Below, piece by piece: positions 25,600 to 34,675 of a stretch of 64,000 nucleotides of DNA. Every line of letters starts with the position of its first letter. Position 1 is the stretch's first letter. The position numbers and the translations under genes were made by a program. The stretch lies in NCBI GenBank assembly GCA_016795035.1, contig JAEUIT010000040.1, positions 55,081-119,080 on the forward strand. The letters run 5' to 3'. The notes under the pieces are model-generated. The model was given only the letters and a program-made list of their open reading frames with translations, was not told where the DNA came from and made no database searches. The stretch comes from Phycisphaerae bacterium. Lineage in GTDB: Bacteria; Planctomycetota; Phycisphaerae; Phycisphaerales; SM1A02.

Positions 25600-26448
25600 G
25601 TGGGGACAATCGCATCCAACACGCTTCGCTGTGCCCGATGCGAGTACGACCTCTCAGGCCTCGCACCGACCGGCGCGTGCCCCGAGTGCGGCGTGCGCGT
25701 CGACGATTCGATGCGCGAACGCGGGCTGTGGACCGTGGGGCGACTTCTTCGATTGCGGCGGGTCGCCGTCGCGCTCCTCATCGGGGCCCTCGCATGGCTT
25801 CCCACGATCGCCGCCGTCGCGCTTGAGATCTCCCGCTCGCCGCTCGTGGCGCGTCCGCCGCAGCATCTCGTCGAGGCCTGCGCCATCGTGACGGTGTTGG
25901 TGCACACCGCGTCCCTTGCCTTCGGCGCGATCGGCGGCACGTACGCCTCGTCGCGGCAGTCGTATCACGCCCGCCTTTGGCTCACGGTCAGCATGAGCGC
26001 TGTCCTTGTGGTGGCCGGATGCTGCCTGAGTACCGCCATCGCCGGCGTCCGTCCGCTGCAGCGGGCGTTCGAGGATTGGGGCTTCGCGGCGAGCGGCGCG
26101 GCGCGCACGGCGGGCGTCACGATCACCCTCTTCTGGCTCGCGACCGGACTGCGTACGACATCCCTCGTCGGCACCATACGGCGACGCGTCGTCTCGGCCT
26201 TCGTGGTCGCCTATCCGATCGCCTGGACGATCGTCTTGGCCGCGGTCACGGTCGGGCCGTCCAAGCGATGGTTCGCGTCGGGAGCCGGCAAATGGGCCTT
26301 GGCCAGCATCGTCGCGCTCGACGGCATCGCGCTCGTCGTCGTCGCAGCCACGGCGGTCAGTTGCGTTTCGTCCGCGGCGTACACGGCGGAGATCGCTGCC
26401 GCCCGGCGCCGCGCGCCGTCGATCGAACCGGAGTCGACAGACGACTAG
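25600..26448 (+). CDS. Zinc-ribbon membrane protein of unknown function
   Basis: About 282 aa. It opens with a small zinc ribbon (CARCEYDLSGL, then CPECG about 12 residues later), followed by five or six hydrophobic segments and a short charged tail ending ESTDD. This ribbon-plus-membrane architecture is common in Phycisphaerae and has no assigned function that I know. The gene at 54761 has the same ribbon. The GTG at 25600 is the closest plausible start to the ribbon; a TTG at 25564 is an alternative. The stop codon lies inside a 24-bp tandem repeat. Confidence 0.7.
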   Translation: MGTIASNTLRCARCEYDLSGLAPTGACPECGVRVDDSMRERGLWTVGRLLRLRRVAVALLIGALAWLPTIAAVALEISRSPLVARPPQHLVEACAIVTVLVHTASLAFGAIGGTYASSRQSYHARLWLTVSMSAVLVVAGCCLSTAIAGVRPLQRAFEDWGFAASGAARTAGVTITLFWLATGLRTTSLVGTIRRRVVSAFVVAYPIAWTIVLAAVTVGPSKRWFASGAGKWALASIVALDGIALVVVAATAVSCVSSAAYTAEIAAARRRAPSIEPESTDD

Positions 26449-26499
26449 TGGCCGGAGTCGATAGACGACTAGTGGCCGGAGTCGATAGACGACTAGTGG
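26428..26499. repeat. 24-bp direct repeat, three copies, spanning a stop codon
   Basis: The unit runs CCGGAGTCGAYAGACGACTA followed by GTGG; it occurs at 26428-26451, 26452-26475 and 26476-26499 with one difference in the first copy. Because 24 is a multiple of 3, the TAG that ends the zinc-ribbon gene is repeated in frame in every copy, so the units after the first encode WPESIDD-stop again. Confidence 0.9.
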
Positions 26500-26504
26500 A
26501 GTGA

Positions 26505-26566
26505 GTCAGAGATCCGCGAACAGAGCGACGCGAACAGGACCGCCGAAATGGAAGCGAATCTCTGAC
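26505..26566. terminator. Inverted repeat between convergent genes
   Basis: GTCAGAGATCCGC (26505-26517) pairs with GCGAATCTCTGAC (26554-26566) with a single mismatch and a 36-base loop, in the gap between the converging genes ending at 26448 and 26586. It may act as a bidirectional terminator. No T-tract is visible. Confidence 0.4.
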
Positions 26567-26585
26567 GCACCCCACTCGCCCGCCG

Positions 26586-28889
26586 CTAGTCGCGATCGAG
26601 CGCCGCGTCGAGGAAGTCGCCGAGCGTTCGGCCGCCCGGAACGGGTCCGACCGACACCACGAGCGCCGCGACGCTTCCGCGTCGGCCAATCGCGACGTGG
26701 ATCGGACGCGTCCCGTCGAACGACGCCGTCTCCGCCCACGGCACGCGACGGAAGTCCGTCGCCGCGAACGCAAGCGTGGGCCGCACGGTCGGCTCGACCG
26801 CGGCGCGGGCGCGGTATGCCAGCGTGGTCGCCATCGTCCGGAGCGCGGCGTCCACGCGGGCGCGATCCTCGGCGCTGGCGTCGCCCCGGCCGCGTAGGCG
26901 GACGACGATGAGTTCGGGAGCCTGGAGCAGCGGCTTGTCGTCCGGGGGCAGGACGACGCGCAGGGCGTCCATGCGGCGAACGGCCCGATCGAACGCCTCG
27001 ACGAGCGGACCGTCGGCGAGATCGAACTGGTCGATGAGTTCGCGCGTCACGCGCGTCGTCGAGACGAACTCCTGGGTGCAGCCGGAGACCGCCGCGAGGT
27101 CGCGCAACCGGCGCAGGCGCCGCGCGTCCTCGCCCGCAGTGAGGAGCGCGTCCTTCGCGGCGGGATCCTCGGGATTCACGAGCGCCCGAAGGTCCGCCAC
27201 GGTCGGCGGCGGCGTCTTGAGTTCCGCCGCGAGCCCCTCGGCGTTGCGTTCCGCCAACACCCGATCGAAGGCCGCCGGAAGGCCCTGTCGGACGAACCCG
27301 TCGAACTCGCGCTCAAGCGCGAGCGTTCCCGCGTCGTGCGCTTCAAGCGCGCGCCGCTCGCGCTCGCGCGGCGTGAGCCGCTCGGCGTCGGCGAGCGCCG
27401 ACTCGAGCCCTGCCGCCGCCGCGACGCGGCGCATCGCCCATAGCGCGTGGGCGTCGTCGATGGCTGCAACGACGAGCGCCGCCTCGCTGTCGGCGGGCAC
27501 GCGGCCGGCGCCTCCGGCAAAGACGTGCGGGCGTGCGGCCGCCGACGCCGCATGGGCCAGGAGAAGCGCCGCGACCGCCTCGCGCCGCGCGGGATCGACG
27601 TCCGCGAGCGCTTCGGAGAGTTGGCCGTGATGGACGACCAGATCGCCCGAACGCGGGTCAAGCGCGGCGACCATGGTCGCCGCGCCGCGGCGCACCGATC
27701 GCCACCGGTCCGGCACGAGCGCCGAGCACGGAGGGAGCGAGTTGTTTGCGGCAGGGATCGGCGGGCTCGGCGCGGCCCGGGGCCGCCAGTTCGCCCACGG
27801 GGCGAGGTTGCGGCGATCGCACGGGACGATCCGAATGGCGGCGGTGACGTCGTCACCGAGGGCCGCCGCCATCGCCGGGCGCACACGAGCGAGCGCCGCC
27901 TCGACGTATGCGGCATCGATCGCCACGAGCGCCGGCGGCACACCGTCGAGCGGCCGCGACTCCGCGTTGCCGTCGGCGCGTGGCGGGCGTTCGAGGAGCG
28001 ACCAGAACTCGTTCGTCTCGACCGCGGTCGCGACGAGCGCCCGCGCCGCGTCGGAGCGCATGGCGACCGCGAGGAGCCGGGCCGCCTGGGGGAACCTCGC
28101 GCTACGGGGCGCGTACGCGGCGCAGCGCAGTCCGGCGTCGATTGCCTCCTCACGACGTCGTAGCGCCGCCTCAAGCCCCTTGGCCGCCGCGACGCGCGTC
28201 ACGACGAGCTCCGCCCACGCGTCGAGGATCGCGGCCCGCCACGCCCGCTCGAGGTCCGAACACTGCGGGTCGTTGAGGAAGCGATTGATGCCGACGCGCT
28301 CGTCGACGAGCCCGAGCGCCGCGTGGCGCACCACCTCGAGGTAGACGATCGCGTCGCGCGGCGCCGATGCCCCGAGCGGCGCCAGCCACGACGCGACCGT
28401 GCGGCCATCCACGGCGATCGGCGCTCCGCGCACGCCGCCGACGAAGCCCGGGATTCGCGCCGCGCGGAGCGCCCACTCCGAGGCGGGCATCGAGCGTTCC
28501 ACCTCGATGCGCGGACGGTGGATGGGCCACCCGAGACGGCCGCCGACTTCGCGCGCGACCTCGTCGCCGGTGACGGGAACGCTCGCCACGACCACCCATG
28601 GCGCGATCCGAAAGTTCGCCCCGGCCGCCGCCTCGACCTCGCGGCGAAGCGCGGTGACATCGATCGATTCCACGCCGCGGACCGTCGCATCGACGAGTGG
28701 CTTACTCGGCGCGGCGGTCGCACGCTCCTCGTTCGGCGTTGTCGCATGCGACGACATGCCCGGCGCGGCGTCGGACGGCGCCCCCAACGAGATCGTGATC
28801 GCGATCGTCATCGCGATCGCCAAGACGCGGGGGACGGCTCGCACGCGTTCCACGCTCGAGATAGTACGGCCGCGCCCGGCGCCGTCCAT
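26586..28889 (-). CDS. Orphan exported protein of unknown function
   Basis: About 767 aa. An arginine-rich N-terminus followed by a hydrophobic run (VLAIAMTIAITISLGAP) suggests a signal peptide or anchor. The rest is alanine- and arginine-rich, mostly helical in character, without a motif I recognise; paired acidic and basic residues and lack of repeats suggest a folded helical protein. Codon use is like that of its neighbours. The start at 28889 could be moved inward to a later ATG without losing the hydrophobic run. It is divergent from the htrA gene with 119 bases between. Confidence 0.7.
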   Translation of the reverse strand: MDGAGRGRTISSVERVRAVPRVLAIAMTIAITISLGAPSDAAPGMSSHATTPNEERATAAPSKPLVDATVRGVESIDVTALRREVEAAAGANFRIAPWVVVASVPVTGDEVAREVGGRLGWPIHRPRIEVERSMPASEWALRAARIPGFVGGVRGAPIAVDGRTVASWLAPLGASAPRDAIVYLEVVRHAALGLVDERVGINRFLNDPQCSDLERAWRAAILDAWAELVVTRVAAAKGLEAALRRREEAIDAGLRCAAYAPRSARFPQAARLLAVAMRSDAARALVATAVETNEFWSLLERPPRADGNAESRPLDGVPPALVAIDAAYVEAALARVRPAMAAALGDDVTAAIRIVPCDRRNLAPWANWRPRAAPSPPIPAANNSLPPCSALVPDRWRSVRRGAATMVAALDPRSGDLVVHHGQLSEALADVDPARREAVAALLLAHAASAAARPHVFAGGAGRVPADSEAALVVAAIDDAHALWAMRRVAAAAGLESALADAERLTPRERERRALEAHDAGTLALEREFDGFVRQGLPAAFDRVLAERNAEGLAAELKTPPPTVADLRALVNPEDPAAKDALLTAGEDARRLRRLRDLAAVSGCTQEFVSTTRVTRELIDQFDLADGPLVEAFDRAVRRMDALRVVLPPDDKPLLQAPELIVVRLRGRGDASAEDRARVDAALRTMATTLAYRARAAVEPTVRPTLAFAATDFRRVPWAETASFDGTRPIHVAIGRRGSVAALVVSVGPVPGGRTLGDFLDAALDRD

Positions 28890-29008
28890 CTCCGCGTTTC
28901 ACCCAAAACGCCGCCACCGATTTCTCGCCGCTCGCCACTGCGGCCGCTGCATCTAAGGCATAATCCGTCGTCCCTCCCCGTTTCGACGCACTCGACGATC
29001 CCCCACTC

Positions 29009-30430
29009 ATGACCACCGCTCCGCTCGCCCGCGCCGTCCGCACGCTCGTCGTCCTTCCGCTCGTGGCGATCGGCCTCGTCGCCGGCGCGGCGTCCGCTCG
29101 CCTTCCGCAATCGACGCCCGCCGACGCCAAGGAGGCCGCGAGCGACTTCCGCGAGATCGTGCGGCAGGCGAAGTCCGAGGTCTTCCCCGCCGTCGTCTAT
29201 CTGAAGTGCTTGCGCCAGAGCATGGAGTCGGGCCGCGCCCGCACCGAGGATGTCGGCGGCAGCGGCGTCGTCATCAGCGAACAAGGCGAGCTCCTCACGA
29301 ACTGGCACGTGATCGACCGCGCGGTCGAGATCCGCGCGCTCCTCTCCGACGGCCGCGCGTTCAAGGCCGACCTCGTCGCGAGCGATCGCGACCTCGACCT
29401 CGCGCTCGTCCGGCTTCGCCTCGAGGAGAAGCACGAGCCGATTCCGGTCGCGGAGCTCGGATCGTCGGGCCATCTCGTCGAGGGCGACTTCGTCATGGCG
29501 ATGGGCGCACCCTGGGGACTCAACCGTTCGGTGTCGGTCGGCATCGTTTCGTGCACGCGGCGCTATCTCCCCGACTCGAGCGAATACAGCCTCTGGCTTC
29601 AGACCGACGCGTCGATCTCGCCGGGCAACTCCGGCGGTCCGCTCGTCGACACCGACGGCCGCGTCATCGGCATCAACACGCTCGTCCGCATGGGCGGCGG
29701 CGACCTCGGCTTCTCGATCCCCGCCGACACGATCCGCGAGGTGCTTCCCCGGATGCGCGAGAAGGGCCGCGTCGGCTGGTCGTGGACGGGCCTGCGGCTG
29801 CAGCCCCTCCGCGACTTCGACAAGGACACCTACTTCGAAGGCACGGTCGGCGTGATCGTCGCCGGCGTCGAACCGGGCTCCCCCGCCGAAGCCGCGGGGC
29901 TCAAGAGCCGCGACCGCCTTCTCAGCGTTGCAGGCACACCGACAAACGGCGTGACGAGCGAGGATCTTCCTGCCATCCGCCGCATGATCGCGCTCCTTCC
30001 CGCCGACGCCCCGGTCGACCTCGTCATCCGCCGCGGTGACGAGGAGCGCACCGTGAAGCTCACCCCGTCGATGAAGGGCAACGTGCAGGGCGAGGAGCTC
30101 GACGCTCCGCGCTGGGGCCTGACCGTCAAGCAGATCAACCGCTTCGAGAACCCCGAGCTCCACCGGGTGAAGGCGGAAGGCGTCTTCGTCTTCGGCGTCC
30201 GCGCGCCGGGCAACGCGATGTCGGCGGGCATCTCCGAGAACGACATCATCGTCGAGGTCGACGGCAAGCAGGTCGCCACGCTCGACGACCTCAAGAAGGC
30301 GTACGACGCGTCGCTCGAGAACCTCGCCTCGAGCGGCGGTTCGAAGAAGCGTCTCCTCGTCAAGATCCTCCGCGCGGGCCGCATGAATCAGGTGATCCTC
30401 GACATCTCGCGCGACTACGAGCGCGACTGA
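29009..30430 (+). CDS. HtrA/DegP-type periplasmic serine protease with two PDZ domains
   Basis: 473 aa: a signal peptide (to about residue 30, AASA), a trypsin-like domain with the intact triad His100 (TNWHVID), Asp130 (DLDLALV) and Ser208 (GNSGGP), and two PDZ domains (about 255-350 and 360-470). This family degrades or refolds damaged envelope proteins. The start ATG lacks a clear Shine-Dalgarno sequence; CATAAT at 28960-28965 may be a -10 element. The next gene, 63 bases downstream, is a related protein without the triad, so the two are probably co-transcribed. Confidence 0.92.
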   Translation: MTTAPLARAVRTLVVLPLVAIGLVAGAASARLPQSTPADAKEAASDFREIVRQAKSEVFPAVVYLKCLRQSMESGRARTEDVGGSGVVISEQGELLTNWHVIDRAVEIRALLSDGRAFKADLVASDRDLDLALVRLRLEEKHEPIPVAELGSSGHLVEGDFVMAMGAPWGLNRSVSVGIVSCTRRYLPDSSEYSLWLQTDASISPGNSGGPLVDTDGRVIGINTLVRMGGGDLGFSIPADTIREVLPRMREKGRVGWSWTGLRLQPLRDFDKDTYFEGTVGVIVAGVEPGSPAEAAGLKSRDRLLSVAGTPTNGVTSEDLPAIRRMIALLPADAPVDLVIRRGDEERTVKLTPSMKGNVQGEELDAPRWGLTVKQINRFENPELHRVKAEGVFVFGVRAPGNAMSAGISENDIIVEVDGKQVATLDDLKKAYDASLENLASSGGSKKRLLVKILRAGRMNQVILDISRDYERD

Positions 30431-30493
30431 TAGCATGTCCTCGTTGCAGCTCCCCTCTCCACGTTTCTCCTCCCCTTCGCTCAGGGCATCTCC

Positions 30494-32662
30494 ATGACCA
30501 TCGTCCGCTCGCTCGTCGTTGCCGTCACGCTCGCGACCGCCGCGTCCGCATTCGCGACACCGGCGCCGCCCGCCGCCGTCGCCAAGCAGGCCGCCATCGC
30601 CGACGCGCTCGCCCCCTCGATGGTGCGGGTCGAGTACTCGCTGAAGGAAGATCGCGGCGAGTTCCCGGGTTGGCTCGGCGTGATGGTCGCCGGCACCGGA
30701 CGCGCCTTCCCCCGCGCAAGCGGCGAGATGCTCATCGAGGAGGAGCGGCCGCTCGAAGTCTTCGGCTACCTCATCGCGCCGGACGTCGTCTTCGCCGAGG
30801 ATCCCGAGGTCGCGTCGCGCTTCGTCTCCTCGATCGCCGTGCGCTATGGCAATGAGGTCGTGAACGCGACGCCGATGGCGTGGGCGAAGGACGACGCCGC
30901 GGTCTACCTCAAGCTCGAGAAGCCGCTCGCCGGCGCGAAGCCGCTCACGTTCGCCGCATCGACGCCGGCCGACGCGAAGCTCGTCGCGGCCCACTGGGCC
31001 CCGGGCGACGGCGACTGGTCGCTCGTCGTGCGCGAGGCAAGCGCCTTCTACGACCTCGAATCGCCCGACGGCGCGAAGCGCGCGACGCTGCAGCGCGAAG
31101 GGAGCCAGCTCGTCGTCGATGCCGAAGGCCGCGCGCACGGCGCGTATATCCTCACGAGCACCCCCGCGAACGACGCCCGCCCCGCCGACCTCAACGCGTG
31201 GACGAAACTCGACAAGGCGGCGATGGACACGCTCCTCGCCGGCGCGAAGAAGACCGCCGACAACTCCGTGTTGCAGGTGTCGCTGACCTTCCGCAGCCCG
31301 CGCAAGGGTCAGATGTCGCAGATGATGTTCGAGTCGGAAAGCGCGATCGAGACCGAGTACGAGGCGCTCGGCGTCCTCCTCGGCGACGGCACGATCCTCG
31401 TCCTCGCGGAGCTTGATCCGAAGACGACCGCACGCCTCGAGCGCATCGTCGCCCGCGACGCCTCGGGCACCGAGCACGTCGCCGAGTTCGGCGGCTCGCT
31501 CCGCGACTGGGGCGCGTTCGTCGCGAAGGCGCCGGCGAGCCTCTCGGGCGGCGCGAAGCTCTACGGCGACAACGTCGTGTCGCTGCGCAACCAACTCCTG
31601 CCGGTCGCCGAGGTGCGTCTCGTCGGCCGCACGCGACTGAACGACGCGAACCACACGCGACTCCGCTCGTTCCAGCCCGGCTTCCGCGGCATTCAGTTCC
31701 CAGTCGGAGTCAGCAACGAGGAGTCGGCGTTCGTCTTCCTCCCGAGCGGCGAACTTGCGGCGCTTCCGCTCGCGGTGCGCACGCAGCCGGGCCAAGGGCG
31801 GCAGTCGTGGATGCAGAGCTCGTCGACGTTGTGCGGCTCGTCGGTCGTCGCGAGCGTCCTCTCCGACCTCTCGAAGTCGGTCGATCCGCAGAACGTCCCG
31901 TTGAGCGCCGAGGATGAGGCGCGGACCGCGTGGCTTGGCGTCATGCTCCAGCCGCTCGATCCCGAGCTCGCCCGCGCGAACAACGTCGCCGAGTTCACCC
32001 GCGACGGCGAGTTCGGCGGCCTCGTGACGTTCGTCTATCCCGGCTCGCCCGCCGAAGCCGCCGGCATCGAGCCCGGCGCGATCCTGCTTCAGGTGCGCAG
32101 CCCGCGTCGACAGAAGCCGATCGAGATCAGCGTGAATCGCCTCGATCTCGGATTCCCCGGCGTCTTCCCGTGGGAGCGCCTCGACGAGCTTCCCGAAGAG
32201 TACTACGACCAGATCCGCGCTCCGTGGCCTCCGATCGACGACACGCTCGCGCAGACGCTCACGGAGCTCGGCTTGGGCGCGCCGGTCACCATCGAGTTCG
32301 TCCAGAGCGGCGAGAAGAGGTCGAAGGATCTCACCGTCACGCAGAGCCCGTCGCACTACGGAAACGCGCCGAAGTTCGAGAGTAAGGATCTCGGCGTGAC
32401 GGTGCGCGACCTCACGCTGGAAGTCCGCCAGTACCTCTCGCTCGCTCCCGACGCGCCGGGCGTGATCGTCGCCAAGCTCGAGCCGGGGCAGCGCGCGAGC
32501 GTCGCGGGACTTCGCCCGCTCGAACTCATCACCGAAGTCGACGGCGAGCCGGTAAAGGACGCCGCGAGCTTCGGCACCTTGATCGAGGGCAAGAAGGACT
32601 TGAAGCTCACGGTGAACCGCGCGGGGAACGAACGCGTGCTCCGCGTGGCGATGGAGAAGTGA
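30494..32662 (+). CDS. Exported PDZ protein, inactive HtrA-like paralogue
   Basis: 722 aa with a signal peptide (to about residue 22, AFA). The N-terminal 200 residues and a second central block resemble trypsin-like folds in pattern, but no TNxHV, no GNSGGP and no other serine-protease triad motif is present. Two PDZ domains follow at about 475-600 (WLGVMLQPL ... SPAEAAGIEPG) and 630-720 (GVIVAKLEPGQRASVAGLRP). Placed directly after an active HtrA, it could be an adaptor or a regulatory partner that binds substrates through its PDZ domains; this is inference. Confidence 0.8.
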   Translation: MTIVRSLVVAVTLATAASAFATPAPPAAVAKQAAIADALAPSMVRVEYSLKEDRGEFPGWLGVMVAGTGRAFPRASGEMLIEEERPLEVFGYLIAPDVVFAEDPEVASRFVSSIAVRYGNEVVNATPMAWAKDDAAVYLKLEKPLAGAKPLTFAASTPADAKLVAAHWAPGDGDWSLVVREASAFYDLESPDGAKRATLQREGSQLVVDAEGRAHGAYILTSTPANDARPADLNAWTKLDKAAMDTLLAGAKKTADNSVLQVSLTFRSPRKGQMSQMMFESESAIETEYEALGVLLGDGTILVLAELDPKTTARLERIVARDASGTEHVAEFGGSLRDWGAFVAKAPASLSGGAKLYGDNVVSLRNQLLPVAEVRLVGRTRLNDANHTRLRSFQPGFRGIQFPVGVSNEESAFVFLPSGELAALPLAVRTQPGQGRQSWMQSSSTLCGSSVVASVLSDLSKSVDPQNVPLSAEDEARTAWLGVMLQPLDPELARANNVAEFTRDGEFGGLVTFVYPGSPAEAAGIEPGAILLQVRSPRRQKPIEISVNRLDLGFPGVFPWERLDELPEEYYDQIRAPWPPIDDTLAQTLTELGLGAPVTIEFVQSGEKRSKDLTVTQSPSHYGNAPKFESKDLGVTVRDLTLEVRQYLSLAPDAPGVIVAKLEPGQRASVAGLRPLELITEVDGEPVKDAASFGTLIEGKKDLKLTVNRAGNERVLRVAMEK

Positions 32663-33035
32663 GACGAAGACAATTGAGCGAGGAGAATGGAGAGGCGGCC
32701 CCCTCCGCCGGCTGCGCCGGCACCTCCCCCACGCACGCGTGGGGGAGGATGCAGAGAGGCTGGGCGCGGCGCGGCGCCCTCTCAGTCTCCTCCGCCGCAC
32801 GCGCCGCGTGTGGCAGAGCATGCAAGGAGCTTCGGCGCGGCGCCCTCAGAGTCTCCTCCGCCACACGCGGCGTGTGTGGCGGAGCATGTATCGAGGCCTC
32901 GCGCGGCGCCCTCAGAATCTCCTCCCCCACACGCACCGCGTGTGGCCGAGCATGCGACAAGGCCTCGCGCGGCGCCCTCAGAATCTTCTCCCCCACACGC
33001 ACCGCGTGTGGGGGAGGTGGCATCGCGCAGCGATG
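32663..33035. repeat. Palindromic repeat cluster with a 66-bp tandem array
   Basis: A single heptad-type arm (GGAGAATGGAGAGG, 32680-32693) is followed by a hairpin CCTCCCCCACGC/GCGTGGGGGAGG (32723-32748) and then four units whose shared word GCGGCGCCCT begins at 32771, 32837, 32903 and 32969, an exact 66-bp period. Each unit holds a small palindrome of the type CACACGCACCGCGTGTG and, except the last, ends in GAGCATG. The period is a multiple of three, so a frame stays open across it, but the palindromic structure argues that it is non-coding. Confidence 0.8.
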
Positions 33036-33300
33036 ACGGTGGGGGCCAGCGCACGTTCACATTTCGCCGCAGCATCTCCCGCCGGCGCGAGGCTTCAGCA
33101 ACTCGTCTCCCTCAGCAGTCTCCCCCCAATCTCCGATACTGCCGCCATGTTCGCGAGCGCGAAGCGGGGATCCTCGATCTCACCTTTGACGACCGCGCCG
33201 TCGCAGGCAACGTGGAGTACCCGAGACGGCTGTTGGGAAGTGACGTCTCGGCCGATGCGATCGAGAGGTCGCGACCGTGGACGAGGGAGGCAGGACGTTG
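33036..33300. other. Intergenic region upstream of the PhyH-like gene
   Basis: About 265 bases without a supported gene. Short frames on both strands could be decayed coding DNA, but none shows a recognisable domain. A GGGAGG ribosome site at 33285-33290 belongs to the next gene. Confidence 0.45.
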
Positions 33301-34026
33301 ATGCATCAAAGTGAATCGGAGCTCGGCGACGCTGCGGCGCCCTGGTCCCACACGCCACTCCGCGTTGCAAAGGACGGCTGGGCCGTGGTCGACAACGTCA
33401 TCGAGGCTGCGCTCCTCGATCGCGTCATCGCCGACGTGTCGGTCGCGCAGATGCGCGCGGGACTTCGCAACCTGCTCGACGCGTCGCCTGCGGCGCGCGA
33501 ACTCGCAAGTCATCCCGGCGTCCGGGCGATCCCGGAGCGTTTGCTCGGCCGCGAGTGCTTCGTCACCCGTGCGATCCTCTTCGACAAGACGGCAGACGCA
33601 AACTGGAAAGTGCCGTGGCATCAGGACACGACCATCGCCGTCGCGGAACGCCTCGACGTGCCGGGCTTCGGACCGTGGTCTGTGAAAGACGGCATCACGC
33701 ACGTGCAGCCGCCAGCAGACACTCTCGCCCGAATGGTGACGGTGCGCGTTCATCTCGACGACTGCGGACGAGAGAACGGCCCTGTTCGAGTGCTGCCACG
33801 CTCGCACCGGTCGGGCGTCCTTTCGCGCGAGGAGATCGAACGACTCCGCGCTGTCACGAAGGACGAGATTGCGGTCGTTGCCCGCGGCGGACTTCTCGTC
33901 TTCGTTCCGCTCCTCCTGCATGCATCGTCGCCCGCGGAACGTCCGGAGCACCGTCGCGTGGCACACTTCGAGTTCGCTGCAGACGAGTTGCCCGGCGGCC
34001 TCCGATGGCAGCTCCGCCATCGTTAG
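33301..34026 (+). CDS. Phytanoyl-CoA dioxygenase (PhyH) family protein
   Basis: 241 aa of the Fe(II)/2-oxoglutarate dioxygenase fold. The metal-binding HxD is visible as WHQD (His107, Asp109) and the distal histidine at about residue 207 (LLHASSP), followed by an HRRVAHF segment with the arginine expected to bind 2-oxoglutarate. Members hydroxylate diverse small molecules, and the substrate is unknown. The ATG at 33301 has GGGAGG 10 bases upstream; a GTG at 33277 is possible. It precedes a small lipoprotein gene by 57 bases. Confidence 0.88.
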   Translation: MHQSESELGDAAAPWSHTPLRVAKDGWAVVDNVIEAALLDRVIADVSVAQMRAGLRNLLDASPAARELASHPGVRAIPERLLGRECFVTRAILFDKTADANWKVPWHQDTTIAVAERLDVPGFGPWSVKDGITHVQPPADTLARMVTVRVHLDDCGRENGPVRVLPRSHRSGVLSREEIERLRAVTKDEIAVVARGGLLVFVPLLLHASSPAERPEHRRVAHFEFAADELPGGLRWQLRHR

Positions 34027-34083
34027 TCGAGCGAGTTTGGAGCCTTTGCGCGAACAGGCGGCGAGCGACGGCGCTCACGGCGC

Positions 34084-34668
34084 ATGACTCGACGTTGCAT
34101 CATCGGTGGAATGGCCGCCATCTCGCTCGTTGGCTGTGCGCCCATCGCGGTCCCGTTGCCGCACCGGATGACGGACGATGAGCGGGCGTCTATCACGGAC
34201 GAGTGGAGCCGCGTGCTCGACGCACCCCTTCCCATCGGGCGCCAAGCGCTTCTCGATCTGCTTCTCCTGCAGTGCGTCTACTACTACGGCATGGATCGCA
34301 TCGACTACCGCGCCGAGAAGGACCTTGCCTCGGGCCGGCTCGTCATCGAGGTGCATGCCAACGCCGCACACCCCGATGCCGACTCCCTCACCATGACCCG
34401 GCACGGGCCGGACGGATCCGTCGTGCGAGTGGAGCGATGGACGAGAGCGGAGGTCGAACGCACGAGCGACGAGTTAGGCCGCGTCCGGACCACGCTTCGG
34501 GAGCGGGTCAAGCAGGACGCGGCCACCGACGCCGAACGCGAGGTCCTGCGCGAGCTGGACGCGCGCGTGTCGGCGGCAACGGAGTTTCGCTTCTGGGAGA
34601 TTCACTCGTCACGTGGCCAAGGCGTTTCGCAACAGGCCGAGCCTCGCACTTCCACGTTGCAGCCATAG
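34084..34668 (+). CDS. Small lipoprotein of unknown function
   Basis: 194 aa. A twin-arginine-like start (MTRRCIIGG), a hydrophobic stretch and a lipobox (LVGC, cysteine 18) indicate lipidation and export. The mature part is charged and probably helical at the C-terminus (EVERTSDELGRVRTTLRERV). No family is recognised. Its last codons contain the CCACGTTGCAGCC word. It ends 7 bases before the end of the convergent DUF1338 gene. Confidence 0.75.
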   Translation: MTRRCIIGGMAAISLVGCAPIAVPLPHRMTDDERASITDEWSRVLDAPLPIGRQALLDLLLLQCVYYYGMDRIDYRAEKDLASGRLVIEVHANAAHPDADSLTMTRHGPDGSVVRVERWTRAEVERTSDELGRVRTTLRERVKQDAATDAEREVLRELDARVSAATEFRFWEIHSSRGQGVSQQAEPRTSTLQP

Positions 34669-34675
34669 GGGCTTC

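Noticed and set aside
32659..33036. Possible 22-residue repeat protein across the 66-bp array
   Set aside because: The units are palindromic at DNA level, the translation is Arg/Ser/Ala-rich in all frames, and no start or ribosome site supports it.
33095..34020. Minus-strand frames opposite the PhyH-like gene
   Set aside because: The plus strand has the complete HxD...H site and a ribosome site; the minus translation shows no domain.
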